DNA of 64,000 bases, taken from NCBI RefSeq assembly GCF_002751875.1, contig NZ_NMZM01000003.1, forward strand, positions 124,001 through 188,000, read 5' to 3'. The position numbers were made by a program, and so were the translations under genes. Below the pieces are notes generated by a model, which had not been told where the DNA came from, did no database searches, and saw only the letters and a list, made by a program, of their open reading frames with translations. Positions 8,453 to 16,900 of this stretch are shown here, piece by piece (position 1 is the first letter of the stretch; every line of letters begins with the position of its first letter). This stretch comes from Oceaniglobus indicus (GTDB lineage Bacteria > Pseudomonadota > Alphaproteobacteria > Rhodobacterales > Rhodobacteraceae).

Positions 8453-9798
8453 CGGTCTGCGCGCCCCCCGCGTCGTTCCCCATCTCGGTGCAGACCCTGA
8501 TCGTCGGGGCGGGCGCCTGTGGTCTGATCGCCGCCCTGTCCGCCCACGAGGCCGGACAACAGGTGCTGGTGGTCGAACGTGACCCGGTGCCGTCAGGCTC
8601 GACCGCGCTGTCGGCGGGGCTGATCCCGGCGGCCGGCACGGCGATCCAGCGCGCGGCGGGAATCGACGATACGCCCGCCCGGTTCGCGGCCGACATCCAG
8701 GCCAAGGCCGATGGTGAAAACGACCCCGCTCTGGTCGCTCTGCTGGCGGAAGGTGCCGGCGATGTCATCGACTGGCTGGTGCGCGATCATGGGTTGCCCT
8801 TCTCGCTGGTCGACGATTTCGACTATCCGGGCCATGCGCGGCGGCGGATGCACGGCCTGCCCTCACGCTCGGGCCGCGAACTGGTCGATGCCCTGCGCGC
8901 GGCCTGCGAGGCGGAGGGCATCGACATCCTCTGCGACACCCGCGCCGACCGCCTGTATGCCGATGGGCCTCGGGTGCGCGGCATTTCCACCCTGCGCGGT
9001 GACATGCGCGAGGATATCGGTTGCGACCGCCTGATCCTGGCGTGCAACGGATACGGCGGCAACCGCGCCCGGGTGGCCCGCCACATGCCCGACATCGAAG
9101 GCGCGCTGTGGTTCGGCCACGACGGCAACACCGGCGATGCGCTGGACTGGGGCGAGGCGCTGGGCGCGCAGACCCGCCATCTCGGCGCTTACCAGGGGCA
9201 TGGCAACGTCGCACACCCCCACGGCATCCTGATCACATGGGCGACGATGACGGCCGGCGGCATCCAGCTGAACGCCGCCGGTCAACGGTTCCACGACGAA
9301 AGCCACGGCTATTCCGAAGCGGCCCGCGCGGTGCTGGCGCAACCGGGCGGCACGGCGGTGTCGGTGTTCGACGCCCGCATCGCCGCCATCGCCCGCCAGT
9401 TCCAGGACTTCCGCGACGCCGAAGCACAGGGCGCGATCAAAACCGCGGGCAGCCTCGCCGATCTGGCCGTCGCCTTCAAACTGCCCGCCGATGCGCTCGC
9501 GGCGACGGTGGCGGCCTGCCACAAGGGCGCCGATCCGTTCGGACGCACCTTCGACATCCCACCGCTGGCGGCACCATTCCACGGCGTCCGGGTCACCGGC
9601 GCGCTGTTCCACACCCAGGGCGGACTGGTGGTCGGGGCCGATGCGCGGGTGCTGGATGCGGCGGATGCGCCCTTCCCCAACCTCTATGCGGCCGGCGGTG
9701 CGGCCTGCGGCGTCTCCGGCGCGGGTGATGCCGGCTATCTCTCGGGCAATGGCCTGCTGGCGGCCGTGGTCCTCGGTCGCATCGCCGGCTTGGGCTGA
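8449..9798 (+). CDS. FAD-dependent oxidoreductase (fumarate reductase/FAD_binding_2 type)
   Basis: A 449-residue flavoprotein. The N-terminal Rossmann motif LIVGAGACGLIAALSAHEAG (residues ~17-36) and the following VVERD bind FAD. The C-terminal GGLVVGADARVLD...NLYAAGGAACGVSG...GNGLLAAVVLGRIAG is the second half of the FAD site seen in fumarate-reductase/flavocytochrome c and 3-ketosteroid-dehydrogenase families. These enzymes introduce or reduce C=C bonds next to carbonyl or carboxylate groups. No signal peptide and no heme-binding segment, so cytosolic. Last gene of the operon; starts in ATGA overlap with the lyase gene. Proposed job: desaturation of a succinate-like intermediate. The acceptor is unknown. 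Confidence 0.85.
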   Translation: MTVCAPPASFPISVQTLIVGAGACGLIAALSAHEAGQQVLVVERDPVPSGSTALSAGLIPAAGTAIQRAAGIDDTPARFAADIQAKADGENDPALVALLAEGAGDVIDWLVRDHGLPFSLVDDFDYPGHARRRMHGLPSRSGRELVDALRAACEAEGIDILCDTRADRLYADGPRVRGISTLRGDMREDIGCDRLILACNGYGGNRARVARHMPDIEGALWFGHDGNTGDALDWGEALGAQTRHLGAYQGHGNVAHPHGILITWATMTAGGIQLNAAGQRFHDESHGYSEAARAVLAQPGGTAVSVFDARIAAIARQFQDFRDAEAQGAIKTAGSLADLAVAFKLPADALAATVAACHKGADPFGRTFDIPPLAAPFHGVRVTGALFHTQGGLVVGADARVLDAADAPFPNLYAAGGAACGVSGAGDAGYLSGNGLLAAVVLGRIAGLG

Positions 9799-9811
9799 GC
9801 GCGGCTATCCC

Positions 9812-9862
9812 TTTCTTACTGACCGAAATACTCCCGCCGGAGGCACGCCGCGCCAGCGGCGT
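9812..9862 (+). repeat. dispersed AAATACTC intergenic element, copy A
   Basis: A TTCTT...GACCGAAATACTCCCGCCGG core followed by a small GC hairpin (CGCCGC-GCCA-GCGGCG). It lies between the convergent stops at 9798 and 9866. Two further copies with the same core occur at 16803-16857 (inverted) and 60812-60866, also between convergent genes. Confidence 0.65.
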
Positions 9863-9865
9863 TCC

Positions 9866-11269
9866 CTAACGCACCACCGGATCGATCGGCGCGCGGGGCA
9901 ATCCCAACTCGGCTTCGATCCGGTGCGCCACCTGCAACAGATGTGCTTCCTCGAACGGGCGGCCGATCAGTTGCAGGCCCACCGGCATCCCGTCGACGAA
10001 CCCCACCGGCAGCGACAGCGCCGGCAGGCCCAGCGTCGTCGCAAGGAACGAGAACCTCAGCCAGTCGACATAATCCCTTACCGGGGCATCGCCCACCATG
10101 GGCGGATATTCCTCCTCGACCGCGCGCGGCATCAGGCCGACCACCGGCGCGGCCAGGACATCGCAACGCTCGAACGCGGCCCTGACCCGGTTGTGCAGCG
10201 CCGATTGCGAAATCGCAGCGTCATAGACACGCTGGATATCCATTGTCTGCCCCATGGCGATGTTGTCGCGCAGGGTCGCCTTGAACCGGGCCTGCACCTC
10301 GGATGGCAAGCGGCCCGGTCCCGTCGCCCAGACCATGGCGCGCTGCGTCAGATAGGTCTGCTCAAGCCCGTCGAAGTCGGGAAACCCCTCGTCCACGCCG
10401 AATTGCGCGCCCAACCGACCCAGCGCGGCACGCAAGGCGCCCTCCATCACCGAATCGCAAGGGGCGAACCCGCCCATGGTCGGCGAGAACAGGATGCGCA
10501 CATGACCGGGATCGACGTCCACGCTGTCGGCAAACGGCATGGCCGGTGCGTCGCGCGACAGCGGCCAGGCCGGCGCGCGACCGGCCATGGCGTCGAGGAA
10601 CAGCGCGCAATCGCGCACGTCGCGCGCCATGGGGCCCTGCACGCTCATCGCGCTGAACAGGTTGGTGGGTGATCCGCCCCCCGCGACACCGGGTGAACAG
10701 CGCATTCCGACGACCCCGCAATAGGCGGCCGGCGTGCGCAGCGATCCGGCAAGATCGCTGCCATGGGCCAGCCACACCTGCCCCGAGGCCAGCGCCGCCG
10801 CCGCACCCCCCGATGATCCGCCGGCGTTCTTCGCCGTGTCCCACGGGTTGCGGGTCATCCCGAACACGGCGTTGAAGGTATTGGCACCCGCGCCCATTTC
10901 GGGCGTGTTGGTCTTGCCGATGACGATGCCGCCACGGTCCTCGATCCGGGTGACGATGGGGTCAGACACCTCGGGCACGAAATCGGCATATCCCGGCGTG
11001 CCGAAGGTCGTGCGCACCCCCGCCACCGGGGTCAGATCCTTGATCGCCAGCGGCAGACCGTGCAGCGGCGCCCCCTGCTTACCCGCCGCCGCCGCTTCGG
11101 CCCGCCCGGCGCACAGGGTCGGCATGGCATTCACCGCCGGATCGACGGCGGCATGGCGCGCGACGGCGGCGGCGACCAGTTCAGCCGGCGACACCTTGCG
11201 GGACTTCAACAGGGCGACCGCATCGGTCGCGGACAGGGCGCAGAGGTCTGATCCGGTATAGCGTGCCAT
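9866..11269 (-). CDS. amidase (amidase signature family)
   Basis: A 467-residue amidase-signature enzyme (GatA/FAAH family) that hydrolyses carboxamides. The Ser-cisSer-Lys triad is intact: Lys77 in LPLAIKDLT, cis-Ser152 in GGSSGG, and nucleophile Ser176 in GSDLAGSLRTPAAYCG, with the family's 24-residue spacing between the serines. The ATG at 11269 has AAAGGAA upstream; longer in-frame extensions would run into the divergent gckA gene. It faces the flavoprotein gene convergently. It could be the half-amide hydrolase that the cysteine-less isochorismatase homologue cannot be, but family members range widely and it is outside the operon. Confidence 0.9.
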   Translation of the reverse strand: MARYTGSDLCALSATDAVALLKSRKVSPAELVAAAVARHAAVDPAVNAMPTLCAGRAEAAAAGKQGAPLHGLPLAIKDLTPVAGVRTTFGTPGYADFVPEVSDPIVTRIEDRGGIVIGKTNTPEMGAGANTFNAVFGMTRNPWDTAKNAGGSSGGAAAALASGQVWLAHGSDLAGSLRTPAAYCGVVGMRCSPGVAGGGSPTNLFSAMSVQGPMARDVRDCALFLDAMAGRAPAWPLSRDAPAMPFADSVDVDPGHVRILFSPTMGGFAPCDSVMEGALRAALGRLGAQFGVDEGFPDFDGLEQTYLTQRAMVWATGPGRLPSEVQARFKATLRDNIAMGQTMDIQRVYDAAISQSALHNRVRAAFERCDVLAAPVVGLMPRAVEEEYPPMVGDAPVRDYVDWLRFSFLATTLGLPALSLPVGFVDGMPVGLQLIGRPFEEAHLLQVAHRIEAELGLPRAPIDPVVR

Positions 11270-11390
11270 GGGATTTCCTTTCTGGGACGCGGCCAGCAAA
11301 GCAGAGGGCAAGGACCGCGGCAAGGCCGACCGCCTTGACAGCACCCGCCCTGCAAGGTCTGTCTTGCGCATCCCGAAAGGAGCCGACACC

Positions 11391-12668
11391 GTGCCAGACC
11401 CTTCGACCCTGCCGCTGCGCGACGCCGCACGGGCCTTTTTCGACGCCGCCGTGGCCGCCGCCGACCCCGGCGCCGCCGTCACCCGTGCACTGCGCGACAC
11501 CCCCCTGACCCCGCCTGCCGGCCGCACGATCCTGATCGCCATCGGCAAGGCCGCGCCGGCGATGATGTCGGCGGCATTGGCCATGACCGCCGGCGCGACC
11601 GAGGCACTGGTCGTCACCCATCACGACAACACCGCCCCCTGCCCCGGCGCGCGGATTTTGCGCGCGGGCCATCCCGTGCCCGACGCGGCGGGGCTGGCGG
11701 CGGGTCGCGCGGTGCTCGATCTGCTGGCGGGCGCGGGTGCGGACGACCGGGTGCTTGCCCTGATCTCGGGCGGGGGATCGGCGCTGGTGCCGGCGCCGGT
11801 CGATGGTGTCAGCCTGGACGACAAGATCGCCCTGAACCGCGCCCTGCTGAGCAGCGGGCTGGACATCGTCGCGATGAACGCGATCCGCCAGCAGGTGTCG
11901 CGCCTGAAGGGCGGCGGACTGGTGCAGGCGGCGGCCCCGGCACCGGTTACGGCACTGATCCTGTCGGACGTGATCGGCGACGACCTGCGCGCCATCGCAT
12001 CGGGGCCGACCGTATCACCGCTAAGCGATCGTGCCGGCGCCGCACGCGCGCTGCGCGATGCAGGTCTGTGGGATTCCCTGCCGGCCGCGATTCGCAATCA
12101 TCTGTCGGCCGATATCCCGCCGGCGGCCCCGATCACGGCGGACAACCGCCTTGTCGGATCGAACCGCCAATCGCTCGAGGCGGCCGCCGATTCGGCCCGC
12201 GCCGCCGGGTTCGACACCCGCATCGTCTCGGACCGGTTGACCGGCGACGTGACCGACGCGGCGGCGGCGATCCACCGGGCGCTGCTGGATCTGCCCGCCG
12301 ATGCACCGCCCACCGCCCTGCTCTGGGGTGGCGAGACGACGGTGCGTCTGACCGGCACCGGCCGCGGCGGGCGCAACCAGGAACTGGCCCTGCGGATGGC
12401 CGAGCGTGCGGCGCAGGCCGGATCGTCGCGCGACTGGACCCTGCTCAGCGGCGGCACCGACGGGCGCGACGGGCCCACCGATGCGGCGGGCGGGTTCGCG
12501 GATGCAGGCACTTGGGCGCGGATCGGACGGGCCGGGCTGGATGCCGACGGCCTGCTCGCCGACAACGACAGCAACGCGGCCCTGTCCGCCGCGCGGGACC
12601 TGTTGATCACGGGGGCCACCGGCACCAACGTGGCCGACATTCAGATCCTGTTATCGCGCGCTGCCTGA
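11391..12668 (+). CDS. gckA: glycerate 2-kinase (GckA/TtuD, MOFRL family)
   Basis: A 425-residue glycerate kinase of the DUF4147-MOFRL family, often mislabelled hydroxypyruvate reductase; it phosphorylates D-glycerate to 2-phosphoglycerate. Conserved segments: IAIGKAAPAMM, GHPVPDAAGLAAG, ISGGGSAL, SDVIGDDL-AIASGPT, and C-terminal GRGGRNQELAL and LSGGTDGRDGPTDAAGG. The start is taken as GTG 11391 with AAAGGAG 8-9 nt upstream, giving the usual family N-terminus; an ATG at 11268 would overlap the divergent amidase start. It links glyoxylate/hydroxypyruvate metabolism to glycolysis. The 3' end overlaps the convergent receiver-like gene by 18 bp. Confidence 0.88.
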   Translation: MPDPSTLPLRDAARAFFDAAVAAADPGAAVTRALRDTPLTPPAGRTILIAIGKAAPAMMSAALAMTAGATEALVVTHHDNTAPCPGARILRAGHPVPDAAGLAAGRAVLDLLAGAGADDRVLALISGGGSALVPAPVDGVSLDDKIALNRALLSSGLDIVAMNAIRQQVSRLKGGGLVQAAAPAPVTALILSDVIGDDLRAIASGPTVSPLSDRAGAARALRDAGLWDSLPAAIRNHLSADIPPAAPITADNRLVGSNRQSLEAAADSARAAGFDTRIVSDRLTGDVTDAAAAIHRALLDLPADAPPTALLWGGETTVRLTGTGRGGRNQELALRMAERAAQAGSSRDWTLLSGGTDGRDGPTDAAGGFADAGTWARIGRAGLDADGLLADNDSNAALSAARDLLITGATGTNVADIQILLSRAA

Positions 12669-13055
12669 CTCGTCGCTCGGCACAGGCACGGGCGGCTGCG
12701 TGGCGCCGTAATGCTCGACGATCGCCGCCACGTCCTCGGGCGGAGTCGACAGGCCAAGCGTGGTGCAGGCATTTGGAATATGTTGAAACACCGATCCATC
12801 CGAGAAGAAGGACGACGATGTGACGGGAATGATCCGACAATCGGGATGGCGATAGCTGGCGAAATCCGCGACGGCCAGCGACGATCCTTCGCTCAGCGTC
12901 AGGCTCAGGATCACGATCTCGAAGACACTCCCCTGCAGCGCCCGGATCGCCAGCGCCTGGGTCGATTCGATCTTCACGACAGCGCCCATCCGTTCAAGGG
13001 AGGCCCCCCAGATGGCGGCGAGGTCGCGATTCTCCGCGACGATAAGAACTCTCAT
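12651..13055 (-). CDS. degenerate response-regulator receiver (pseudo-receiver)
   Basis: A 134-residue single-domain protein with CheY-like architecture: MRVLIVAENRD (beta1), ...FEIVILSLTLSEG (beta3 and loop), IIPVTSSS (beta4). The phosphoacceptor Asp position after beta3 is Ser51, the acidic pocket after beta1 is Glu-Asn, and the conserved Lys region near residue 100 (ACTTLGLSTPP) has no Lys. It therefore should not be phosphorylated in the usual way. No output domain and no kinase gene nearby. ATG 13055 chosen because the upstream GTG at 13070 adds only MAGGR. Overlaps the end of gckA on the other strand. Confidence 0.65.
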   Translation of the reverse strand: MRVLIVAENRDLAAIWGASLERMGAVVKIESTQALAIRALQGSVFEIVILSLTLSEGSSLAVADFASYRHPDCRIIPVTSSSFFSDGSVFQHIPNACTTLGLSTPPEDVAAIVEHYGATQPPVPVPSDESGSAR

Positions 13056-13285
13056 CCGACCCCCCGCCACGATCGCGGCCTATTGCGGCGCGGACGACAC
13101 CGCGCGCTTCATGGTCCTAGCACAAGGCCGGACTGAATCGCCCCGCAATTTCCATCTACCGTGACAAATAGCAATAATCCGCTTGCAATGTCCCGCGCAC
13201 CGATGGTTTCACCCGCCTGGGCGCGCGAAGGTCGGGACACGATCGTTGATATCGCGGGACGATGCCATACGGAAGGCCACGAGAG

Positions 13286-13660
13286 ATGACCACCTGGATC
13301 ACGATCTGCGACACCTGCCGCGTCGACGGGCGCGACCCTGAAGGCGGCATGCCACGCGACGGCGAACGCCTGGCCGTCCTGGTCGAGGCCGAGCCTCGCG
13401 CCGACGTGCGGACCCGGCGCACCTCCTGCCTGATGGGCTGCACCCACGGCTGCAACGTGGCGGTCCAGGGCGCCGGCAAGATCGCCTATACCCTCGGCCG
13501 TTTCACGCCGACCGCCGAAGCGGCGGCTGCCATCGCCGATTATGCCGCGCTGCACGCTGCCTCGGACAGCGGGCAGGTGCCGTTCCGCACCTGGCCCCAG
13601 GGCGTGAAGGGGCATTTCGTGACCCGCCATCCGCCCCTGCCCGACGCGGGCCGGGAATGA
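13286..13660 (+). CDS. DUF1636-like cysteine-rich protein of a cobalamin operon
   Basis: A 124-residue protein whose pattern fits DUF1636: an N-terminal ICDTC and a central CLMGCTHGC, five cysteines well placed to bind metal or a cluster. DUF1636 genes recur in bacterial cobalamin operons and the protein is thought to handle metal, but no reaction is established. Start at MTTWITICDTC with GAGAG upstream. Stop overlaps cobC by 4 nt. The 13056-13285 interval, shared with the divergent receiver gene, has no recognisable cobalamin-riboswitch B12 box. Confidence 0.72.
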   Translation: MTTWITICDTCRVDGRDPEGGMPRDGERLAVLVEAEPRADVRTRRTSCLMGCTHGCNVAVQGAGKIAYTLGRFTPTAEAAAAIADYAALHAASDSGQVPFRTWPQGVKGHFVTRHPPLPDAGRE

Positions 13661-14670
13661 CCGGCGCCACGCGCGATCACGGCGGCGGGATCGACGCCGC
13701 CGCCGCCCGGTGGGGTGGCGCGCGCGCCCAGTGGATCGACCTGTCGACCGGGATCAATCCGTCCCCCTATCCCCTGCCGTCCCTGCCGCCCGAGGCCTGG
13801 AACGCACTTCCCGACCACGGCGCTCAGACCGCGCTGGAAGACGCCGCGCGCCGGTTCTGGCAGGTTCCGGATACGGCATCGGTGCTGGCCGCGCCGGGGG
13901 CGTCGGCGCTGATCGCACAACTGCCCCACGCGCTGTGCGGGGATCGGGTGGCGATCCGGCCCGACACCTACAACGAACACGCCGCCGCCTTCCGCACCGC
14001 CGGCTGGCAGGTCGACGACACCCCGGCAACGCCCGGAGCACCGCTGCGGGTGGTGGTGCATCCCAACAATCCGACCGGGGAATACTGCGATCCGGCCATG
14101 CCGGGCCCGCTGATCGTCGATGAATCCTTCTGCGACACGGCGCCCGCGCGCAGCCTCGTCGCACGCGCCGGCACCGGCGTAACCGTGCTCAAGAGCTTCG
14201 GCAAGTTCTGGGGTTTGGCCGGCTTGCGGCTGGGCTTTGCCATCGGCGCGCCCGCTTTGATCGACCGGCTTCGCGAACGACTCGGCCCGTGGCCCGTGGC
14301 CGGCCCCGCACTGGCCATCGGCACCGCGGCCCTGCGCGATCACGCCTGGGCGGCCCGGACCCGTGACACCTTGCATCGCGAGGCCGCGATCCTCGACACC
14401 ATGCTGTCGGACGTGGGATTGACCGGCACCGGCGACTGCCCGCTGTTCCGGCTGATCGAAACGCGCGATGCACAGGCCTGGCATGGGGCGCTGGCCGAAC
14501 GGCACGTGCTGACACGCGTTTTCCCCTATGCGCCCGGCTGGCTGCGCGTCGGTCTGCCCGCCTCCCACCATCGTGACCACCTCGGGGATGCACTGAACGC
14601 CGCCCGGGGCGCGATCGACGGGACGGTGGGCGGGGCGATGGCGCAGCCGAGCGCCGCCCGGCGGCCATGA
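13657..14670 (+). CDS. cobC: threonine-phosphate decarboxylase CobC
   Basis: A 337-residue class I/II PLP enzyme of the CobC/CobD(Salmonella)/HisC-like group. It decarboxylates L-threonine-O-3-phosphate to (R)-1-aminopropan-2-ol phosphate for the cobalamin nucleotide loop. Visible: N-terminal [13 protein letters not shown] and [12 protein letters not shown] typical of Cob[10 protein letters not shown] in the substrate region, and the PLP lysine in [22 protein letters not shown] overlaps on both sides tie it to the DUF1636 gene and to cobD, whose product attaches the aminopropanol arm. Confidence 0.92.
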   Translation: MTGATRDHGGGIDAAAARWGGARAQWIDLSTGINPSPYPLPSLPPEAWNALPDHGAQTALEDAARRFWQVPDTASVLAAPGASALIAQLPHALCGDRVAIRPDTYNEHAAAFRTAGWQVDDTPATPGAPLRVVVHPNNPTGEYCDPAMPGPLIVDESFCDTAPARSLVARAGTGVTVLKSFGKFWGLAGLRLGFAIGAPALIDRLRERLGPWPVAGPALAIGTAALRDHAWAARTRDTLHREAAILDTMLSDVGLTGTGDCPLFRLIETRDAQAWHGALAERHVLTRVFPYAPGWLRVGLPASHHRDHLGDALNAARGAIDGTVGGAMAQPSAARRP

Positions 14671-15569
14671 TCCTGACCGGCGCCCTCATCCTCGACGCGC
14701 TGATGGGCGAACCCCGCTGGCTCTGGTCGCGAATTCCCCACCCCGCCGTGATCATGGGGGGCGCGGTGCAGGCCGCCGACGATGGCCTGAACCGCGGCGA
14801 CCACCGCCGCGCCCGTGGCGTTCTGGCCATCGCGCTCCTGTGCCTGGCAGCCTTCGCCGTGGCCCGGATCATCGCCTGGATCCCGCTTGGCCCGCTGCCC
14901 GAGCTTCTGGTGGCCGCGATCCTGCTGGCGCAGAGATCGCTGGTCGACCATGTCACTGCCGTCGCCACCGGCCTGCGCCAGGGTCTTGGCGACGGTCGCA
15001 AGGCGGTCGCCATGATCGTCAGCCGCGACACGGCCGCCATGGACACCTCGGCCGTCGCGCGCAGCGCCATCGAATCGGCCGCCGAGAACATGTCGGACGG
15101 CGTCGTCGCGCCCGCCTTCTGGTTCCTCGTCGCCGGATTGCCGGGGCTGGTGGTCTACAAGGTCATCAATACAGCGGATTCGATGATCGGCTATCGCACG
15201 CCGCGCCACGCGGCATTCGGCTGGGCCGCGGCGCGGCTCGACGATCTGGCGAACCTGGTGCCGGCCCGCCTGACCGCCGTGCTGATCGCCATCACGTCCG
15301 GACAGTTGCGCGCCATGCCGGCGATCCGGCGCGACGCCGCGCAGCACCGTTCGCCCAATGCCGGCTGGCCCGAGGCGGCCATGGCCCGCGCGCTGGACGT
15401 GGCCCTGGCCGGTCCGCGCAGCTATGACGGCAGGATGCGGGACTTTCCCTTCGTCCATCCGGGCGGCCGGCGCGACCCCGACGCCGACGACATCGACGCC
15501 GCCGTGCGTCACCTGTGGCGCACCTGGGCCGCGGTTTTGGCCATCGCCGTCCTGTCGACGGTTGCCTGA
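14667..15569 (+). CDS. cobD: adenosylcobinamide-phosphate synthase CobD/CbiB
   Basis: A 300-residue integral membrane protein of the CobD/CbiB family, which attaches aminopropanol (phosphate) to adenosylcobyric acid. Family hallmarks: N-terminal [50 protein letters not shown] (split across residues ~110-140) and [15 protein letters not shown], with several hydrophobic helices. Starts in ATGA overlap with cobC. Acts after CobQ, whose gene lies separately at 52783 in this window, so the pathway is scattered. Confidence 0.93.
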   Translation: MILTGALILDALMGEPRWLWSRIPHPAVIMGGAVQAADDGLNRGDHRRARGVLAIALLCLAAFAVARIIAWIPLGPLPELLVAAILLAQRSLVDHVTAVATGLRQGLGDGRKAVAMIVSRDTAAMDTSAVARSAIESAAENMSDGVVAPAFWFLVAGLPGLVVYKVINTADSMIGYRTPRHAAFGWAAARLDDLANLVPARLTAVLIAITSGQLRAMPAIRRDAAQHRSPNAGWPEAAMARALDVALAGPRSYDGRMRDFPFVHPGGRRDPDADDIDAAVRHLWRTWAAVLAIAVLSTVA

Positions 15570-15616
15570 CCCGTCCGACGTGATAGCTTCCGGCGCAAAA
15601 CCCAAGGATACCCCCC

Positions 15617-16798
15617 ATGCGCCACGCCATCGCCACCGCCCTGCTTGCCGTTCTTCCGCTTGTGGCTGATGCCCAGACAGGCGTGCCCTGCGGCGGCGAC
15701 TTTGACGGTTTCGTCAGCGATCTGAAGGCTGAAGCCCAGGCCATGGGGCATCCCGCAGACACCGTGAACGCTTTCTTCGATGGTGTCCTCCAGGATCCCC
15801 GCACGCTGCGCGCCGACGCGTCCCAGGGCGTGTTCCAACTGCCCTTCGTCGAGTTCTCGCGCCGCGTGATCAGCCAGAACCGCATCGACAACGGGCGCGC
15901 GAACCTGCGCAAATGGGCCACGACGTTCGATCGGATCGAGGCCGAATACGGCGTCAGCCCCGGTGTGCTGCTGGCGTTCTGGGCGCTCGAGACCGACTTC
16001 GGTGCGGTCCAGGGCGATTTCAACACGGTCAACGCACTGGTCACGCTGGCCCACGATTGCCGCCGCCCCGAGTTGTTCCGCCCCCAGATCTTTGCCGCCC
16101 TCACCCTGTTCGAGAACGGTGACCTGGATCCGCGCACCACCACGGGCGCCTGGGCCGGTGAGATCGGCATGGTCCAGATGCTGCCCCGCGATATTCTGGA
16201 AAACGGTGTCGACGGCGACGGCGACGGGCATGTTACCCTGAAGACCAGCGTGCCCGACGCGCTGATGAGCGGGGCCAACATGCTGCGCGATCTCGGCTGG
16301 CGCGCCGGCGAACCCTGGCTGCACGAGGTCACCGCGCCGCGCGATCTGGACTGGACGCGAACCGGGTTGGACCACCGGGCACCGGTCGCCGACTGGCGCG
16401 CCCTGGGGGTCACCCCCCGCAACGGCCCCCTCGGCCCCGACGACATGCCCGCCGCGCTGCTGTTGCCCCAGGGGCGCAATGGACCGGCCTTTCTGGCCTA
16501 TCCCAACTTCGATGTCTTCTTCGAATGGAACCAGAGCTTCGTCTATGTCACCACCGCCGCCTATTTCGCCACCCGGCTGGAAGGGGCCCAGGTCTATGCC
16601 GCCGGAACCCCCGCACCCGGCCTGTCGGACGCCCAGATGATCCGCCTGCAGGAGCGGCTGGTGGAGTTGGGCCATGACGTGGGCGGCATCGACGGCATTT
16701 TGGGCGAAAAGACCCGCGAGGCGGTGCAGAAGGAACAGGTCCGGCTGGGATTGCCCGCCGATGCCTGGCCGACGGCCGAGTTGCTGCAGCGGCTCTGA
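15617..16798 (+). CDS. lytic murein transglycosylase, MltB type, with peptidoglycan-binding domain
   Basis: A 393-residue secreted protein. Signal peptide MRHAIATALLAVLPLVADA is followed by an SLT_2 (MltB-like) catalytic domain (residues ~25-330) with the catalytic Glu in LAFWALETDFG, and a C-terminal PG_binding_1 domain (residues ~335-392, LQERLVELGHDVGGIDGILGEKTREAV). It cleaves glycan strands to 1,6-anhydromuropeptides in the periplasm. VDGDGDGH near residue 197 is a Ca-loop-like stretch common in this family. Single gene; ribosome site AAGGATA upstream of 15617. No lipobox seen, so soluble rather than lipid-anchored. Confidence 0.92.
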   Translation: MRHAIATALLAVLPLVADAQTGVPCGGDFDGFVSDLKAEAQAMGHPADTVNAFFDGVLQDPRTLRADASQGVFQLPFVEFSRRVISQNRIDNGRANLRKWATTFDRIEAEYGVSPGVLLAFWALETDFGAVQGDFNTVNALVTLAHDCRRPELFRPQIFAALTLFENGDLDPRTTTGAWAGEIGMVQMLPRDILENGVDGDGDGHVTLKTSVPDALMSGANMLRDLGWRAGEPWLHEVTAPRDLDWTRTGLDHRAPVADWRALGVTPRNGPLGPDDMPAALLLPQGRNGPAFLAYPNFDVFFEWNQSFVYVTTAAYFATRLEGAQVYAAGTPAPGLSDAQMIRLQERLVELGHDVGGIDGILGEKTREAVQKEQVRLGLPADAWPTAELLQRL

Positions 16799-16802
16799 CC
16801 AC

Positions 16803-16857
16803 CGCGCGCGTCGCGCTGGCGGCGCGGTCGGGGGTGAGTATTTGGATCGGCAAGAAG
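16803..16857 (-). repeat. dispersed AAATACTC intergenic element, copy C (inverted)
   Basis: On the minus strand it reads TTCTTGCCGATCCAAATACT followed by CACCCCCGACCGCGCCGCCAGCGCG. Same core as copies at 9812 and 60812, and again placed between convergent stops (16798 and 16901). Confidence 0.6.
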
Positions 16858-16900
16858 CTGCGGACCGGGGGCAAGAGCGGCGCCGGTCGGACGTTGGCAT

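Noticed and set aside
13056-13285. Possible cobalamin riboswitch before the DUF1636-cobC-cobD genes
   Set aside because: I could not find a B12-box-like core or the expected paired elements; a covariance-model search would decide.
16190-16240. DGDGDG calcium-loop-like stretch in the lytic transglycosylase
   Set aside because: A similar loop is common in MltB-type enzymes; not evidence of a separate EF-hand domain.
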